A stretch of 64,000 bases of DNA from Betaproteobacteria bacterium (GCA_016720425.1 JADKKQ010000005.1:62001-126000), one strand, 5' to 3'. Shown: positions 18,124 to 27,776, counted from the first letter of the stretch. Program-made: numbers and translations. The notes: generated from the sequence alone by a model not told the origin.

Positions 18124-19252
18124 ACTCACCGTCCGGCTGGCATGGGACGGCCGCCGGGTCGTCCGGGTCGACGTCGAGTCGACGCGCCCGCTGATCGCGG
18201 GGCGGTTGGTCGCCGGCAAGCCCGCCGCGGAGGCGGCATTGATGCTTCCCCGCCTCTACAGCATCTGCGGTCACGCCCAGAACGCGGCGGCACGGTCCGC
18301 GCTCGACGCCGCTGCGGGGCTCGCACCGGCGCCGCAGGCGCTCGCTGCCCGCGCGACGGCGGTGGTGCTGGAGACGATCCATGAATACCTGTGGCGGCTC
18401 TTGATCGACTGGCCGCGGGCGATGGGACGCTCCCCGGTGGTGGCCGCGGTCGCCGCGGTGCGGCAGCGGATTACGCCGGCGTTGCAGGGGCTGGCCGGCG
18501 GCGACGATTCCATCGCGCCGGCGCTGGTGGCGGCGCTCGAAGCGCTGGCCGACGAGCACGTCTACGGCGAACCGGTCGACGCCTGGCTGAACCGCGCCGA
18601 CGCCGCTGCCTTCGACGGCTGGATCGCCGCCGGGACGACGCTGCCCGCGCTGCTGCAGCGGGAACTCATGGCCACGGCGCCGCAACTCGGCCGCAGCGCG
18701 ACGATGCTGATGCCGGCAGCCACCGCGGCTCTGCTGCAGCAGGCGGTCGTTCCGTCGCTGCGCGGCGATCCCTCGTTCGCGCGTGCGCCCTACTGGCAGG
18801 GGATGACCGCCGAGACCGGCGCGCTCGCGCGGACGCGCTCGTGGCCGCTGGTCGCCGCGCTGGCCGATCGCGACGGGCACACGGTGGCCACGCGAATGGC
18901 GGCGCGACTGGCCGAACTCGCGCTGCTGCTGCGGCAGGCGCGCCGGCCCTTCGGTGGCGACGGGGATCCGCGCTGGGTCGAGGCGTTCGCACTCGGCCGC
19001 GACGAGGGGCTGGCCGCCGTGCAGACGGCGCGCGGGCTGCTGCTGCATCGAGCGCGGCTCGACGACGGCCGTGTGGCCGACTATCAGGTCGTGGCGCCGA
19101 CCGAGTGGAACTTCCATCCCGCGGGACCGCTGGTGCAGGGCCTCGAAGGGGCCGAGGCGCCGGACGCGGCGGTGCTCGAGCGCCACGCGCGGCTCGCGGT
19201 CCAGGCACTCGATCCCTGCGTCGCCTGCAACATCGAGGTCGGCCATGCATGA
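18107..19252 (+). CDS. hupK: Hydrogenase expression protein HupK
   Basis: The 381-residue protein is a degenerate relative of the hydrogenase large subunit. It has SICGHAQ in the L1 position and ends LDPCVACNIEVGHA, an L2-like motif in which the essential histidine is lost. HupK is thought to act as a scaffold during Fe centre assembly. The only reasonable start is GTG 18107 (VSLPGELTVRL), which overlaps hupJ by 17 bases. The next gene hypA starts inside its last codons. Confidence 0.88.
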   Translation: MSLPGELTVRLAWDGRRVVRVDVESTRPLIAGRLVAGKPAAEAALMLPRLYSICGHAQNAAARSALDAAAGLAPAPQALAARATAVVLETIHEYLWRLLIDWPRAMGRSPVVAAVAAVRQRITPALQGLAGGDDSIAPALVAALEALADEHVYGEPVDAWLNRADAAAFDGWIAAGTTLPALLQRELMATAPQLGRSATMLMPAATAALLQQAVVPSLRGDPSFARAPYWQGMTAETGALARTRSWPLVAALADRDGHTVATRMAARLAELALLLRQARRPFGGDGDPRWVEAFALGRDEGLAAVQTARGLLLHRARLDDGRVADYQVVAPTEWNFHPAGPLVQGLEGAEAPDAAVLERHARLAVQALDPCVACNIEVGHA

Positions 19253-19586
19253 GATGTCGCTGGCCGAGGGCATGCTGCAGATCGTCGAGGACACGGCGAA
19301 AGGCAATGCCGCAAGCAGGGTCACGGCGATCTGGCTGGAAATCGGTACACTGGCACAGGTCGAGCGCGATGCGCTGCGGTTCTGCTTCGACGCCGTGACC
19401 CGGGGCGGGATCGCCGAAGGTGCGCGGTTGGAGATCATCGACACGCCGGGCGCCGCCTGGTGCGTCCGCTGCGCCGGGCGGGTCGCTCTGGCGGCGCTCG
19501 GCGACGCCTGCCCGCAGTGCGGCAGCTACCAGTTGCAGGTGGTGGCCGGCAACGACATGCGGATCAAGGAAATCGCGATCGAATGA
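19245..19586 (+). CDS. hypA: Hydrogenase nickel-insertion protein HypA
   Basis: The 113-residue protein starts MHEMSLAEG, with His2 as the known nickel ligand, and has two zinc knuckles, CVRC and CPQC. HypA works with HypB to deliver Ni to the large subunit after the Fe unit is in place. It overlaps hupK by 8 bases. Length is typical. Confidence 0.95.
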   Translation: MHEMSLAEGMLQIVEDTAKGNAASRVTAIWLEIGTLAQVERDALRFCFDAVTRGGIAEGARLEIIDTPGAAWCVRCAGRVALAALGDACPQCGSYQLQVVAGNDMRIKEIAIE

Positions 19587-19633
19587 CCGGCAGGGATCGC
19601 CGCCGGCAAGGCGATCGGGCGAGGAGAACGAAC

Positions 19634-20617
19634 ATGTGCACGACCTGCGGTTGCGGCGGCGGTGAAGCCAGGATCGACGGGGTCCCCGTCGCCGACCACG
19701 AGCACGTCCACACCCACGCGGACGGAACGACCCACGCGCATCCGCACGAGCACGTCGGCGATCACGCCCACGACCACGCCGGCGCGCGCTGGCATCGGCA
19801 TGCCGACGGCGCCTGGCACAGCCACGACCACGGGCAGGTCGCGGCCGCGCCGCTCGGTGCCGCGCACGCGCCGGGCATCGCCGCCGAGCGGATCGTCCAG
19901 ATCGAGCGCGACATCCTGGCCAAGAACGACGCCTTCGCGCGCGAGAATCGGGCGCTCTTCGCCGACCGCGGCGTGTTCGCGCTGAACCTGGTGTCGAGCC
20001 CCGGTTCGGGCAAGACGACGCTGCTGGTGCGGACGATCGAGGCGCTGCGGGGGCGCCTTGCCACCGCGGTGATCGAGGGCGACCAGCAGACCTCGCGCGA
20101 CGCCGATCGCGTGCGCGCGACCGGTGCGCCGGCGATCCAGATCAACACCGGCAAGGGCTGCCATCTCGACGCGCACATGGTCGGGCAGGCGCTGCGGCAA
20201 CTGCCGCTGGCGGACGGCAGCCTGCTGCTGATCGAGAACGTCGGCAACCTCGTCTGTCCGGCGGCGTTCGACCTCGGCGAGGCGCACAAGGTGGTGATCC
20301 TGTCGGTGACCGAGGGCGAGGACAAGCCGATCAAGTATCCGGACCTGTTCCACGCCGCCGACCTGCTGCTGGTCAACAAGGTCGACCTGCTGCCGCACCT
20401 CGACTTCGACGTCGAGGCCGCCGTCGCCTTCGCCCATCGCGTGCGCCCGGGGCTCGAGGTGATCCGGGTGTCGGCGACGACGGGCGAGGGCTTCGAGGCG
20501 TGGCTCGCCTGGCTCGACCGCGGCGTCGCCGCGGCGCGCGCGGCGCGCGACGCGAATCTCGACGCGCTGCGCCGGCGCGTGGCCGAGCTCGAGGCCCGGC
20601 TGGCGGCCGGGGCCTGA
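19634..20617 (+). CDS. hypB: Hydrogenase nickel GTPase HypB, with His-rich N-terminus
   Basis: The 327-residue protein starts MCTTCGCG, the high-affinity N-terminal nickel motif, followed by a histidine-rich stretch (about residues 22-70) that can store nickel. The GTPase core has the P-loop SSPGSGKTT, then ENVGNLVCP and NKVD. The His-rich region is expanded compared with E. coli HypB and resembles HypB of rhizobia and Ralstonia. GAGGAGAACGAAC precedes the ATG. Confidence 0.95.
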   Translation: MCTTCGCGGGEARIDGVPVADHEHVHTHADGTTHAHPHEHVGDHAHDHAGARWHRHADGAWHSHDHGQVAAAPLGAAHAPGIAAERIVQIERDILAKNDAFARENRALFADRGVFALNLVSSPGSGKTTLLVRTIEALRGRLATAVIEGDQQTSRDADRVRATGAPAIQINTGKGCHLDAHMVGQALRQLPLADGSLLLIENVGNLVCPAAFDLGEAHKVVILSVTEGEDKPIKYPDLFHAADLLLVNKVDLLPHLDFDVEAAVAFAHRVRPGLEVIRVSATTGEGFEAWLAWLDRGVAAARAARDANLDALRRRVAELEARLAAGA

Positions 20618-20640
20618 CCGCAGGCGCCGTGTCCGACGCC

Positions 20641-22974
20641 ATGGAGGCGATCGCGCCGACCGTCGCCCGGCAGCGCTGCCGCGTCGTCGTGCGCGGCATC
20701 GTCCAGGGCGTGGGCTTCCGCCCCTTCGTCTACCGGCTCGCGCGCGAACTCGACCTCGACGGCTGGGTGCGCAACGACGGCGCCGGGGTGACGATCGAGG
20801 CCGTCGGCGATGCCGAGGCGATCGCCGCGCTGCTGCGGCGGCTGCGCGACGACGCGCCGCCGCTCGCCCGCGTCGACAGCGTCAGCCGCGACGATAGCGG
20901 GACCGCTTCCCCGGGCGCGCTGCGGACCGGGTTTGCGGTCGTGGACAGCGAGCGCGGCCCCGCGACCACCGCGGTCGGGCCCGATGCCGCGACCTGTCCG
21001 GATTGCCTCGAAGAACTGCTCGCGCCCGCCGACCGGCGCTATCGCTACGCCTTCATCAACTGCACGCACTGCGGGCCGCGCTACACGATCACCCGCGAGC
21101 TGCCGTACGACCGCGCGTCGACGTCGATGGCGGGCTTTGCGCTCTGTCCGGACTGTCGCACCGAGTACGCGTCGCCGATCGACCGCCGTTTCCACGCCGA
21201 GCCCAACGCCTGTCCGGTGTGCGGGCCACGGCTCGCGCTGGTCGACGCGCAGGGACGCTCGCTCACCGACGGCGACCCGGTGGCGGCGACGGTCGCACGC
21301 CTGCTGCGCGGCGAGATCGTCGCCGTCAAGGGCCTGGGTGGGTTCCACCTCGCCTGCGATGCGCGCAACGCGGCCGCGGTCGCGGCACTGCGCCGGCGCA
21401 AGGCGCGCGAGGAGAAGCCGTTCGCGGTGATGGTCGCCGGTCGCGCCAGCCTCGCGCCGCTCGCCGAGGTCGACAGCGCCGAGGCGGCGTTGCTGCAGTC
21501 GCGGGAGCGGCCGATCGTCCTGCTGCGAAAGTGCAGCGAGACCGACGCGCTGCTGCCCGGCGTCGCCCCGGGGCTCGCGTGGCTGGGCGCGATGCTGCCC
21601 GCCACGCCGCTGCAGGTGCTGCTGTTCCACGAGGCGGCCGGTCGCCCGCCGGGGACGGCGTGGATGGAGGCGCCGCAACCGCTGGTGCTGGTGATGACCA
21701 GCGCCAATCCCGGCGGCGAGCCGCTGGTCACCGCCAACGACGAAGCGCTGGCGCGCCTGGCCGGCATCGCCGACGCGTGGCTGCTGCACGACCGCGACAT
21801 CGTGATCCGCTGCGACGACAGCGTGCTGCGCGCGCTGCCCGCGGCGCAGTTCGTCCGCCGCGCGCGCGGCTACACCCCGCGCGCGATCCGCTTGCCGCGC
21901 GCCGGGCCGGCGGTGGTGGCGACCGGCGGCCATTTCAAGAACACCGTCTGCGTCACCCGCGGCGACGAGGCGTTCGTCTCCGAGCACGTCGGGGACCTCG
22001 ACAACGCGGCCACCTGCGCGGCGCTCGAGGACAGCGTCGCGCACCTGGTGGCGATCCTCGACGTCGAGCCGGCCGCGGTCGCGCACGACCTGCATCCCGA
22101 TTTCTTCAGCACGCGGCTCGCCGCGCGGCTCGCCGCGCAGTGGCGCGTTCCGGCGCTCGCCGTGCAGCACCACCACGCGCACGTCGCCGCGGTGGTCGCC
22201 GAGCGCCGGCTGGACGGGCCGGTGCTGGGACTGGCGCTCGACGGCGTCGGCCTCGGCAGCGACGGTGCCGCCTGGGGCGGCGAACTGCTGCGGGTCGACG
22301 GCGCCCGCTGCGAGCGCCTGGGACGCCTGCGCCCGTTGCGCCTGCCCGGCGGCGACCGCGCCGCGCGCGAGCCGTGGCGAATGGCGGCCGCGGCGTTCCA
22401 CCTCGCCGGGGACGGCGCGCGCATCGCCCGGCGCTTCGCCGACGAGCCCGGCGCGGCCACCGTGGCGGCGCTGCTGGACCGCGGGTTCAACGCGCCGGAA
22501 ACCAGCAGCCTGGGGCGCTGGTTCGACGCCGCCGCGGGCGTGCTCGACGTCCGCCGGCGGATGGCGTTCGAGGGCCAGGCGGCGATGCTGCTCGAGGGCC
22601 TGGCCGCGAGTCACGGCGCGGTCCCGCCCGAGCGCTCGCTGTATGCGATCGACGCCGCCAACGAGCTCGATCTCCTGCCGCTGGTGCTGCGGATCGCCGA
22701 GCGCGGCGACCCGGGCTGGGGTGCCGCGGTGTTTCACGCCACGCTCGCCTGCGCGCTGGCCGAGTGGGTCGAGCGCGCCGCGGCGGCGCGGCAGGTCCGC
22801 ACGGTCGCCGCCGCGGGCGGCTGCATGCTGAACGCCGTGCTCGCGGCGGCGCTGCGGCGCGAGCTCGCCGCCCGCGGCCTCGGCCTGCACGAGGCCGGCG
22901 CCGTGCCCCCCAACGACGGCGGGCTGGCGCTGGGCCAGGCCTGGGTCGCGCTGCAGATGCTGAAGACGCCGTAG
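20641..22974 (+). CDS. hypF: Carbamoyltransferase HypF
   Basis: The 777-residue protein shows an acylphosphatase domain (GIVQGVGFRPFVYRLA), two zinc fingers (TCPDCLEEL, CTHCG, CPDC, CPVCG), a YrdC-like domain (KGLGGFHLACDA) and the carbamoyl-transfer domain with VQHHHAHVAAV. HypF uses carbamoyl phosphate and ATP to carbamoylate the HypE C-terminal Cys, the source of the cyanide ligands. A GTG at 20629 in frame (giving MSDAMEAIAPT) is an equally possible start. Confidence 0.93.
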   Translation: MEAIAPTVARQRCRVVVRGIVQGVGFRPFVYRLARELDLDGWVRNDGAGVTIEAVGDAEAIAALLRRLRDDAPPLARVDSVSRDDSGTASPGALRTGFAVVDSERGPATTAVGPDAATCPDCLEELLAPADRRYRYAFINCTHCGPRYTITRELPYDRASTSMAGFALCPDCRTEYASPIDRRFHAEPNACPVCGPRLALVDAQGRSLTDGDPVAATVARLLRGEIVAVKGLGGFHLACDARNAAAVAALRRRKAREEKPFAVMVAGRASLAPLAEVDSAEAALLQSRERPIVLLRKCSETDALLPGVAPGLAWLGAMLPATPLQVLLFHEAAGRPPGTAWMEAPQPLVLVMTSANPGGEPLVTANDEALARLAGIADAWLLHDRDIVIRCDDSVLRALPAAQFVRRARGYTPRAIRLPRAGPAVVATGGHFKNTVCVTRGDEAFVSEHVGDLDNAATCAALEDSVAHLVAILDVEPAAVAHDLHPDFFSTRLAARLAAQWRVPALAVQHHHAHVAAVVAERRLDGPVLGLALDGVGLGSDGAAWGGELLRVDGARCERLGRLRPLRLPGGDRAAREPWRMAAAAFHLAGDGARIARRFADEPGAATVAALLDRGFNAPETSSLGRWFDAAAGVLDVRRRMAFEGQAAMLLEGLAASHGAVPPERSLYAIDAANELDLLPLVLRIAERGDPGWGAAVFHATLACALAEWVERAAAARQVRTVAAAGGCMLNAVLAAALRRELAARGLGLHEAGAVPPNDGGLALGQAWVALQMLKTP

Positions 22975-22998
22975 GTCGAACCCCACAGGAGCCCCTCG

Positions 22999-23235
22999 AT
23001 GTGCCTTGCCATTCCCGCCCGCGTCGTCTCGCTGCCCGAGCCGCAGACCGCGGTCGTCGACCTCGGCGGCGTGCAGAAGCGCGTGTCGCTGGAGCTCGTC
23101 GACGACGTGCAGCCGGGCGACTACGTCATCGTCCACGTCGGCTACGCGCTGACCAAGCTCGATCCCGAAGAGGCGGAGCGGACGCTGCAGACGTTCGCCG
23201 AGGCCGGCATCGACGTCGACGCGCCCCTCCGGTGA
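22999..23235 (+). CDS. hypC: Hydrogenase chaperone HypC
   Basis: The 78-residue protein begins MCLAIPARVV with the essential Cys2 and has GDYVIVHVGYALTKLD. It forms a complex with HypD that carries the Fe(CN)2CO group to HupL. It is the standard-length paralogue of the hupF product at 15576. CAGGAG precedes the start, and hypD follows after 1 base. Confidence 0.95.
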   Translation: MCLAIPARVVSLPEPQTAVVDLGGVQKRVSLELVDDVQPGDYVIVHVGYALTKLDPEEAERTLQTFAEAGIDVDAPLR

Positions 23236-23236
23236 C

Positions 23237-24385
23237 ATGAAGTACATCGACGAATTCCGCGACGGCGCGGTGGCCAGGCAGCTCGCCGCGGCGATTCGCC
23301 GCGAGGCCGACCGTCCGCGCAGCTACAACCTGATGGAGTTCTGCGGCGGCCACACGCACGCGATCTCGCGCTACGGCGTCGCCGACCTGCTGCCCGCCAA
23401 CGTGCGGATGATCCACGGGCCGGGCTGCCCGGTCTGCGTGCTGCCGATCGGGCGCATCGACAACGCGATCGAGCTCGCGGCGCGGCCGGGGCTGATCCTG
23501 TGCACCTACGCCGACACGATGCGCGTGCCGGCATCCCGGGGATTGTCGCTGCTGAAGGCGAAGGCCGGCGGATCCGACGTCCGGATGGTGTACTCCAGCG
23601 CCGACGCGGTGCGCATCGCGCGCGAGAACCCCGGCCGCGAGGTCGTGTTCTTCGCCATCGGCTTCGAGACCACGACGCCGCCGACCGCCGTGGCGGTGAA
23701 GGCCGCCGAGGCCGCCGGGCTCGCCAACTTCACGGTGTTCTGCAACCACGTGCTGACCCCGTCGGCGATCAGCAACATCCTCGAGTCGCCCGAGGTGCGC
23801 GAGCTGGGCACGGTCCCGCTCGACGGCTTCATCGGCCCGGCGCACGTCTCGACGGTGATCGGCAGCCAGCCCTACGAGTACTTCGCCGAGGAGTACGCCA
23901 AGCCGGTGGTGATCGCCGGCTTCGAGCCGCTGGACGTGATGCAGGCGATCCTGATGCTGGTGCGGCAGCTGAACGAGGGGCGGGCCGAGGTCGAGAACGA
24001 GTTCACCCGCGCGGTCACGCGCGACGGCAACGCCAAGGCCAAGGCGCTGGTCGCCGAGGTGTTCGAGCTGCGCAAGACCTTCGAGTGGCGCGGCCTGGGC
24101 GAGGTGCCCTACAGCGCGCTGGCGATCAAGGACAAGTACCGCGCGTTCGACGCCGAGGCGCGCTACGGCATCACCTACCGGTCGGTGCCCGACAACAAGG
24201 CCTGCGAGTGCGGCGCGATCCTGCGCGGGGTGAAGAAGCCGACCGACTGCAAGGTCTTCGGCACCGTCTGCACGCCGGAGAACCCCATCGGCTCGTGCAT
24301 GGTGTCGTCGGAGGGCGCCTGCGCCGCGCACTACACCTACGGCCGCTTCAAGGACGTCGCCGTGGTGACGGAAGGGGCGCGATGA
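23237..24385 (+). CDS. hypD: Fe-S scaffold HypD
   Basis: The 382-residue protein contains the conserved EFCGGHTHAISRYG with the iron-holding Cys, IHGPGCPVCVLP, GFETTTPPTA, and C-terminal cysteines (CECGAIL, TVCTPENPIGSCMVS) that bind a [4Fe-4S] cluster. HypD is the site where the two cyanides and the CO are attached to iron. Length and motifs are full. The stop overlaps the first of three short repeats before hypE. Confidence 0.95.
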   Translation: MKYIDEFRDGAVARQLAAAIRREADRPRSYNLMEFCGGHTHAISRYGVADLLPANVRMIHGPGCPVCVLPIGRIDNAIELAARPGLILCTYADTMRVPASRGLSLLKAKAGGSDVRMVYSSADAVRIARENPGREVVFFAIGFETTTPPTAVAVKAAEAAGLANFTVFCNHVLTPSAISNILESPEVRELGTVPLDGFIGPAHVSTVIGSQPYEYFAEEYAKPVVIAGFEPLDVMQAILMLVRQLNEGRAEVENEFTRAVTRDGNAKAKALVAEVFELRKTFEWRGLGEVPYSALAIKDKYRAFDAEARYGITYRSVPDNKACECGAILRGVKKPTDCKVFGTVCTPENPIGSCMVSSEGACAAHYTYGRFKDVAVVTEGAR

Positions 24386-24460
24386 GCGCGAAGGCAGTCC
24401 GATGAGCACGAAGGGCGTCCCGAGGGCGAATGCCGGAGTGCGCAGCGCGAAGGCAGTCCG
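24382..24460 (+). repeat. Three imperfect ~20-bp repeats between hypD and hypE
   Basis: Units beginning at 24382 and 24402 (ATGAGCGCGAAGGCAGTCCG and a variant), and a third near 24444 lacking the ATG, lie in the 84-base gap. The shared core is GCGCGAAGGCAGTCCG. They create small ATG-started frames ahead of hypE, one of which is M-S-A-K-A-V-R-stop. Confidence 0.6.
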
Positions 24461-24469
24461 GTCAGCAAG

Positions 24470-25510
24470 GTGCGCGACGGCTACGTGCGGCCGGTGGACT
24501 TCAGGCACGGCCGCGTCGACATGACGCACGGCAGCGGCGGGCGCGCGATGGCGCAGCTGATCGACGAGCTGTTCCTGCGCGAGTTCGACAACCGCTGGCT
24601 GCGGCAGATGAACGACCAGGCGAGCTTCGAGGTGCCGGCCGGCCGGCTGGTCGTGGCGACCGACAGCCACGTCGTCTCGCCGCTGTTCTTCCCCGGGGGC
24701 GACATCGGCTGCCTGTCGGTCCACGGCACGATCAACGACGTGGCGATGGCCGGCGCGGTGCCGCTCAACCTCGCCGCGTCGTTCATCCTCGAGGAGGGCT
24801 TTCCGCTGGCGGACCTGCAGCGGATCGTCGTGTCGATGGCGGGCGCGGCGCGCGACGCCGGCGTGCCGATCGTCACCGGCGACACCAAGGTCGTCGAGCG
24901 CGGCAAGGGCGACGGCGTGTTCATCACCACCACCGGCCTCGGCGTCGTCCCGCCGGGCATCGACGTCTCGGGGGACCGCGCACGCCCCGGCGATCGCATC
25001 ATCGTCAGCGGCAGCATCGGCGACCACGGCGTCGCGATCATGTCGCTGCGCGAGAACCTCTCCTTCGAGACGACGATCGAGTCCGACACCGCGGCGCTGC
25101 ACGGGCTGGTCGCGGCGATGATCGCCGCCGTTCCGGACATTCACTGCCTGCGCGACCCCACCCGCGGCGGGCTCGCGACGACGCTGAACGAGCTGGCCGG
25201 GCAGTCCGGCTGCGGGCTGCTGATCCACGAGGCGAGCGTGCCGGTGCGCGGCCAGGTCAGCGCCGCCTGCGAGTTCCTCGGCCTCGACCCGCTGTACGTC
25301 GCCAACGAAGGCAAGCTGGTCGCCATCTGTGCGCCCGACGACGCCCTGCGCCTGCTGGCGGCGATGCGCGCGCACCCGCTGGGCCGCGACGCGGCGATCA
25401 TCGGCGAGGCGATTCCCGATCCGCACCACTTCGTGCAGATGGAGACGTCGTTCGGCGGCCGGCGGATCGTCGACTGGCTCACGGGTGAGCAGCTGCCGCG
25501 CATCTGCTGA
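24470..25510 (+). CDS. hypE: Hydrogenase maturation protein HypE
   Basis: The 346-residue PurM-like ATPase has THGSGGRAM, ATDSHVVSPLFFPGGDIG and the C-terminal PRIC, whose Cys is carbamoylated by HypF and dehydrated to thiocyanate. The cyanide is then passed to iron on HypCD. No ATG is available in frame upstream; GTG at 24470 (KVRDGYVRP context) is the only sensible start, and the N-terminal core begins immediately after it. Confidence 0.94.
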   Translation: MRDGYVRPVDFRHGRVDMTHGSGGRAMAQLIDELFLREFDNRWLRQMNDQASFEVPAGRLVVATDSHVVSPLFFPGGDIGCLSVHGTINDVAMAGAVPLNLAASFILEEGFPLADLQRIVVSMAGAARDAGVPIVTGDTKVVERGKGDGVFITTTGLGVVPPGIDVSGDRARPGDRIIVSGSIGDHGVAIMSLRENLSFETTIESDTAALHGLVAAMIAAVPDIHCLRDPTRGGLATTLNELAGQSGCGLLIHEASVPVRGQVSAACEFLGLDPLYVANEGKLVAICAPDDALRLLAAMRAHPLGRDAAIIGEAIPDPHHFVQMETSFGGRRIVDWLTGEQLPRIC

Positions 25511-25516
25511 CCCGCG

Positions 25517-27259
25517 ATGCGCATCCTGTTCCTCACCCACGCCTTCAACAGCCTGACGCAGCGCCTGTACGTCGAGCTGACCGCGCTCGGCCACGAGGTG
25601 TCGATCGAGTTCGACATCGACGATCGCGTCACCGCCGAAGCGGTGGCGCTGTGGCGGCCGGAGCTCGTCGTCGCGCCGTTTCTCAAGCGGCGCATCCCCG
25701 AGTCGATCTGGCGGGCGCAGCGCTGCATCGTCATCCATCCCGGCATCGAGGGCGATCGCGGTCCCTCGGCGCTCGACTGGGCGATCGCCGACGGCGAGAC
25801 CGAGTGGGGGGTGACGGCGCTGGAGGCCAATGCCGAGATGGACGCCGGCGACGTCTGGGCGAGCGTCGGCTTCGCCATGCGCGACGCGGCGAAGGGCAGC
25901 CTGTACCGCAACGAGGTGACCGAGGCCGCGGTGACGGCGATCGGGCTCGTCCTCGAGCGCCTGGCGCAGCCGGGCTTTCGTCCCCGGCCGCTCGATCCCG
26001 CGCGGCCCGGCGTGCGCGGCCGGTTGCGGCCGCCGATGCGCCAGCCGGACCGGGCGATCGACTGGTCGCGCGACGACACTGCGGCGGTGTTGCGGAAGAT
26101 CCGGGCCGCCGACGGGTTCCCGGGCGTGCACGACGAGATCCACGGGCTTCCGGTGGCGCTGTTCGATGCCCATCCGGAAGACGCGCTGCGCCGGCGGCAC
26201 GCCTCGGCGGCGCCCGGGACGGTGCTCGCCACCCGCGACGGCGCCGTCTGCCGCGCGACCGTCGACGGCGCGGTGTGGATCACCCATTTGCGGCGCATCG
26301 ACGGCCAGGAGCCTTCGTTCAAGCTGCCGGCGGCCACGGTGCTGGGCGAACGCCTCGCCGGCGTGCCCGAAGCGCCGCTGGCGCCGGACGCGGTCGTCGA
26401 CGGCGCGACCTGGCGGCCGATCCGCTACGAGGAGCAGGGCGCCGTCGGCTACGTCCACTTTCCCTTCTACAACGGCGCGATGGGCACCCGGCACTGCGAG
26501 CAGCTGCGCGCCGCGGTGGCCCTGGCCAAGGCGCGACCCACGCGCGTGATCGTCCTCCTCGGCGGCCCCGATTTCTGGTCCAACGGCATCCACCTCAACC
26601 TCATCGAGGCCGCCGCGCAACCCGCGGACGAGTCGTGGCGCAACATCGAGGCGATGAACGATCTGGTGCGCGAGATCCTGCTGACCGAGCGCCAGATGAC
26701 GGTCGCGGCGCTGCAGGGGAATGCGGGCGCGGGCGGGGTGTTCCTGGCGCTGGCCGCCGACCGGGTCTACGCCCGCGACGGCGTGATCCTCAACCCGCAC
26801 TACAAGGCGATGGGCAACCTGTACGGGTCCGAGTACTGGACCTACCTGCTGCCGCGGCGCGTCGGGCCGGCGCGGGCGCAGGCGATCACCGGGAATCGGC
26901 TGCCGCTGGGCGCCGGAGAGGCTGCTCGGGTGGGACTCGTCGACGGGCACTTCGGCACCACGCCGGCGGCGTTTCGCGCCGAGATCGCCCGGCGCGCCGC
27001 CGTGTGGGCGGCGGCGCCGGGGCTCGCCGCCGAACTCGCGGCCAAGCGCGCGCGCCGCGCGGCCGACGAGGCGCAGGCGCCGCTCGCCGGCTACCGCGCG
27101 GCGGAGATGGAGCGGATGCGGCTCAATTTCTACGGCTTCGACGCCAGCTACCACGTCGCGCGGCACCACTTCGTCCACAAGCTGCCGCGGTCGCGGACGC
27201 CGCTGCACCTCGCGCGCCATCGGCGACCGGCGGGCGGCGCGCCGGCGTCCCGGAGCTGA
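25517..27259 (+). CDS. hypX: Hydrogenase maturation protein HypX (CO-ligand synthesis)
   Basis: The 580-residue protein joins an N-terminal formyl-tetrahydrofolate-transferase-like domain (VIHPGIEGDRGPSALDWAI) to a C-terminal enoyl-CoA-hydratase-like domain (GNAGAGGVFLALAADRVYARDG). HypX/HoxX makes the CO ligand of the active site from formyl-tetrahydrofolate via formyl-CoA and is found with oxygen-tolerant hydrogenases. Its presence agrees with the six-cysteine HupS. It is the last gene of the operon, 6 bases after hypE. Confidence 0.93.
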   Translation: MRILFLTHAFNSLTQRLYVELTALGHEVSIEFDIDDRVTAEAVALWRPELVVAPFLKRRIPESIWRAQRCIVIHPGIEGDRGPSALDWAIADGETEWGVTALEANAEMDAGDVWASVGFAMRDAAKGSLYRNEVTEAAVTAIGLVLERLAQPGFRPRPLDPARPGVRGRLRPPMRQPDRAIDWSRDDTAAVLRKIRAADGFPGVHDEIHGLPVALFDAHPEDALRRRHASAAPGTVLATRDGAVCRATVDGAVWITHLRRIDGQEPSFKLPAATVLGERLAGVPEAPLAPDAVVDGATWRPIRYEEQGAVGYVHFPFYNGAMGTRHCEQLRAAVALAKARPTRVIVLLGGPDFWSNGIHLNLIEAAAQPADESWRNIEAMNDLVREILLTERQMTVAALQGNAGAGGVFLALAADRVYARDGVILNPHYKAMGNLYGSEYWTYLLPRRVGPARAQAITGNRLPLGAGEAARVGLVDGHFGTTPAAFRAEIARRAAVWAAAPGLAAELAAKRARRAADEAQAPLAGYRAAEMERMRLNFYGFDASYHVARHHFVHKLPRSRTPLHLARHRRPAGGAPASRS

Positions 27260-27421
27260 CGGTTTCGCGACAATCGCCCCGGGTCGACGCCTTTATCGCA
27301 GGGCGCCGTCAACGCCGTTCCGCGCGCATGCGTTAAAATGCGGCGCGGCGTGCGGTCTGCACGCCGGCAGCATCCGCCCCGGCCTCGGCGCAGGGCACGA
27401 ACCCAACCAGGAGCGAATTCG

Positions 27422-27706
27422 ATGAAAGCGATGATGATTGCGGCCGTGATGGCGGCGGGTGTGCTGGCGGCCGGTTCGGCCAATGCGTCGGAAGCGCTGG
27501 CCAAGTCCAGCGGCTGCCTGACCTGCCACGCCGTCGACACCAAGAAGATGGGCCCCGCATTCAAGGAGACCGCAAAGAAGTACAAGGGCAACGCCGCCGC
27601 CGAAGGCAAGCTGGTCGAGGCGCTGTCGAAGGCGCAGGGACACCCGGAAGTCAAGGCGAAGGGCGACGACCTCAAGACCCTCGTCAAGTGGGTGCTGTCG
27701 CTGTAA
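27422..27706 (+). CDS. Small monoheme cytochrome c (copy 1)
   Basis: The 94-residue precursor has a signal peptide (ending ANAS) and one heme site, SSGCLTCHAVDTKKMGPAF, as in class I c551/c552 cytochromes. The usual C-terminal Met-ligand loop (PMPPN type) is absent; the equivalent stretch is AQGHPEVKAKGDD. It is therefore unclear what the sixth heme ligand is, and the His in QGHP is a candidate. AGGAG precedes the ATG. A close copy follows at 27928. It is likely a periplasmic electron carrier. Confidence 0.9.
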   Translation: MKAMMIAAVMAAGVLAAGSANASEALAKSSGCLTCHAVDTKKMGPAFKETAKKYKGNAAAEGKLVEALSKAQGHPEVKAKGDDLKTLVKWVLSL

Positions 27707-27731
27707 CTCCGGCGCTGCACCGCGCACCCGG

Positions 27732-27776
27732 GCCCTCCGGCGCGATTTCGCATGGCGCAGCCGGAAGGGCTTTTTT
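27732..27776 (+). terminator. Rho-independent terminator after cytochrome copy 1
   Basis: The arms GCCCTCCGGC and GCCGGAAGGGC can pair with one bulge and are followed by six T. It lies between the two tandem cytochrome genes, so each copy probably has its own transcript. Confidence 0.75.

Noticed and set aside
24402..24500. A small gene in the hypD-hypE gap
   Set aside because: The ATG frames are made by short repeats and run out of frame into hypE with no plausible protein.
19762..27220. Very long antisense frames opposite hypB to hypX
   Set aside because: Repetitive Arg/Gly/Pro-rich translations with no domain, opposite unmistakable hyp genes.
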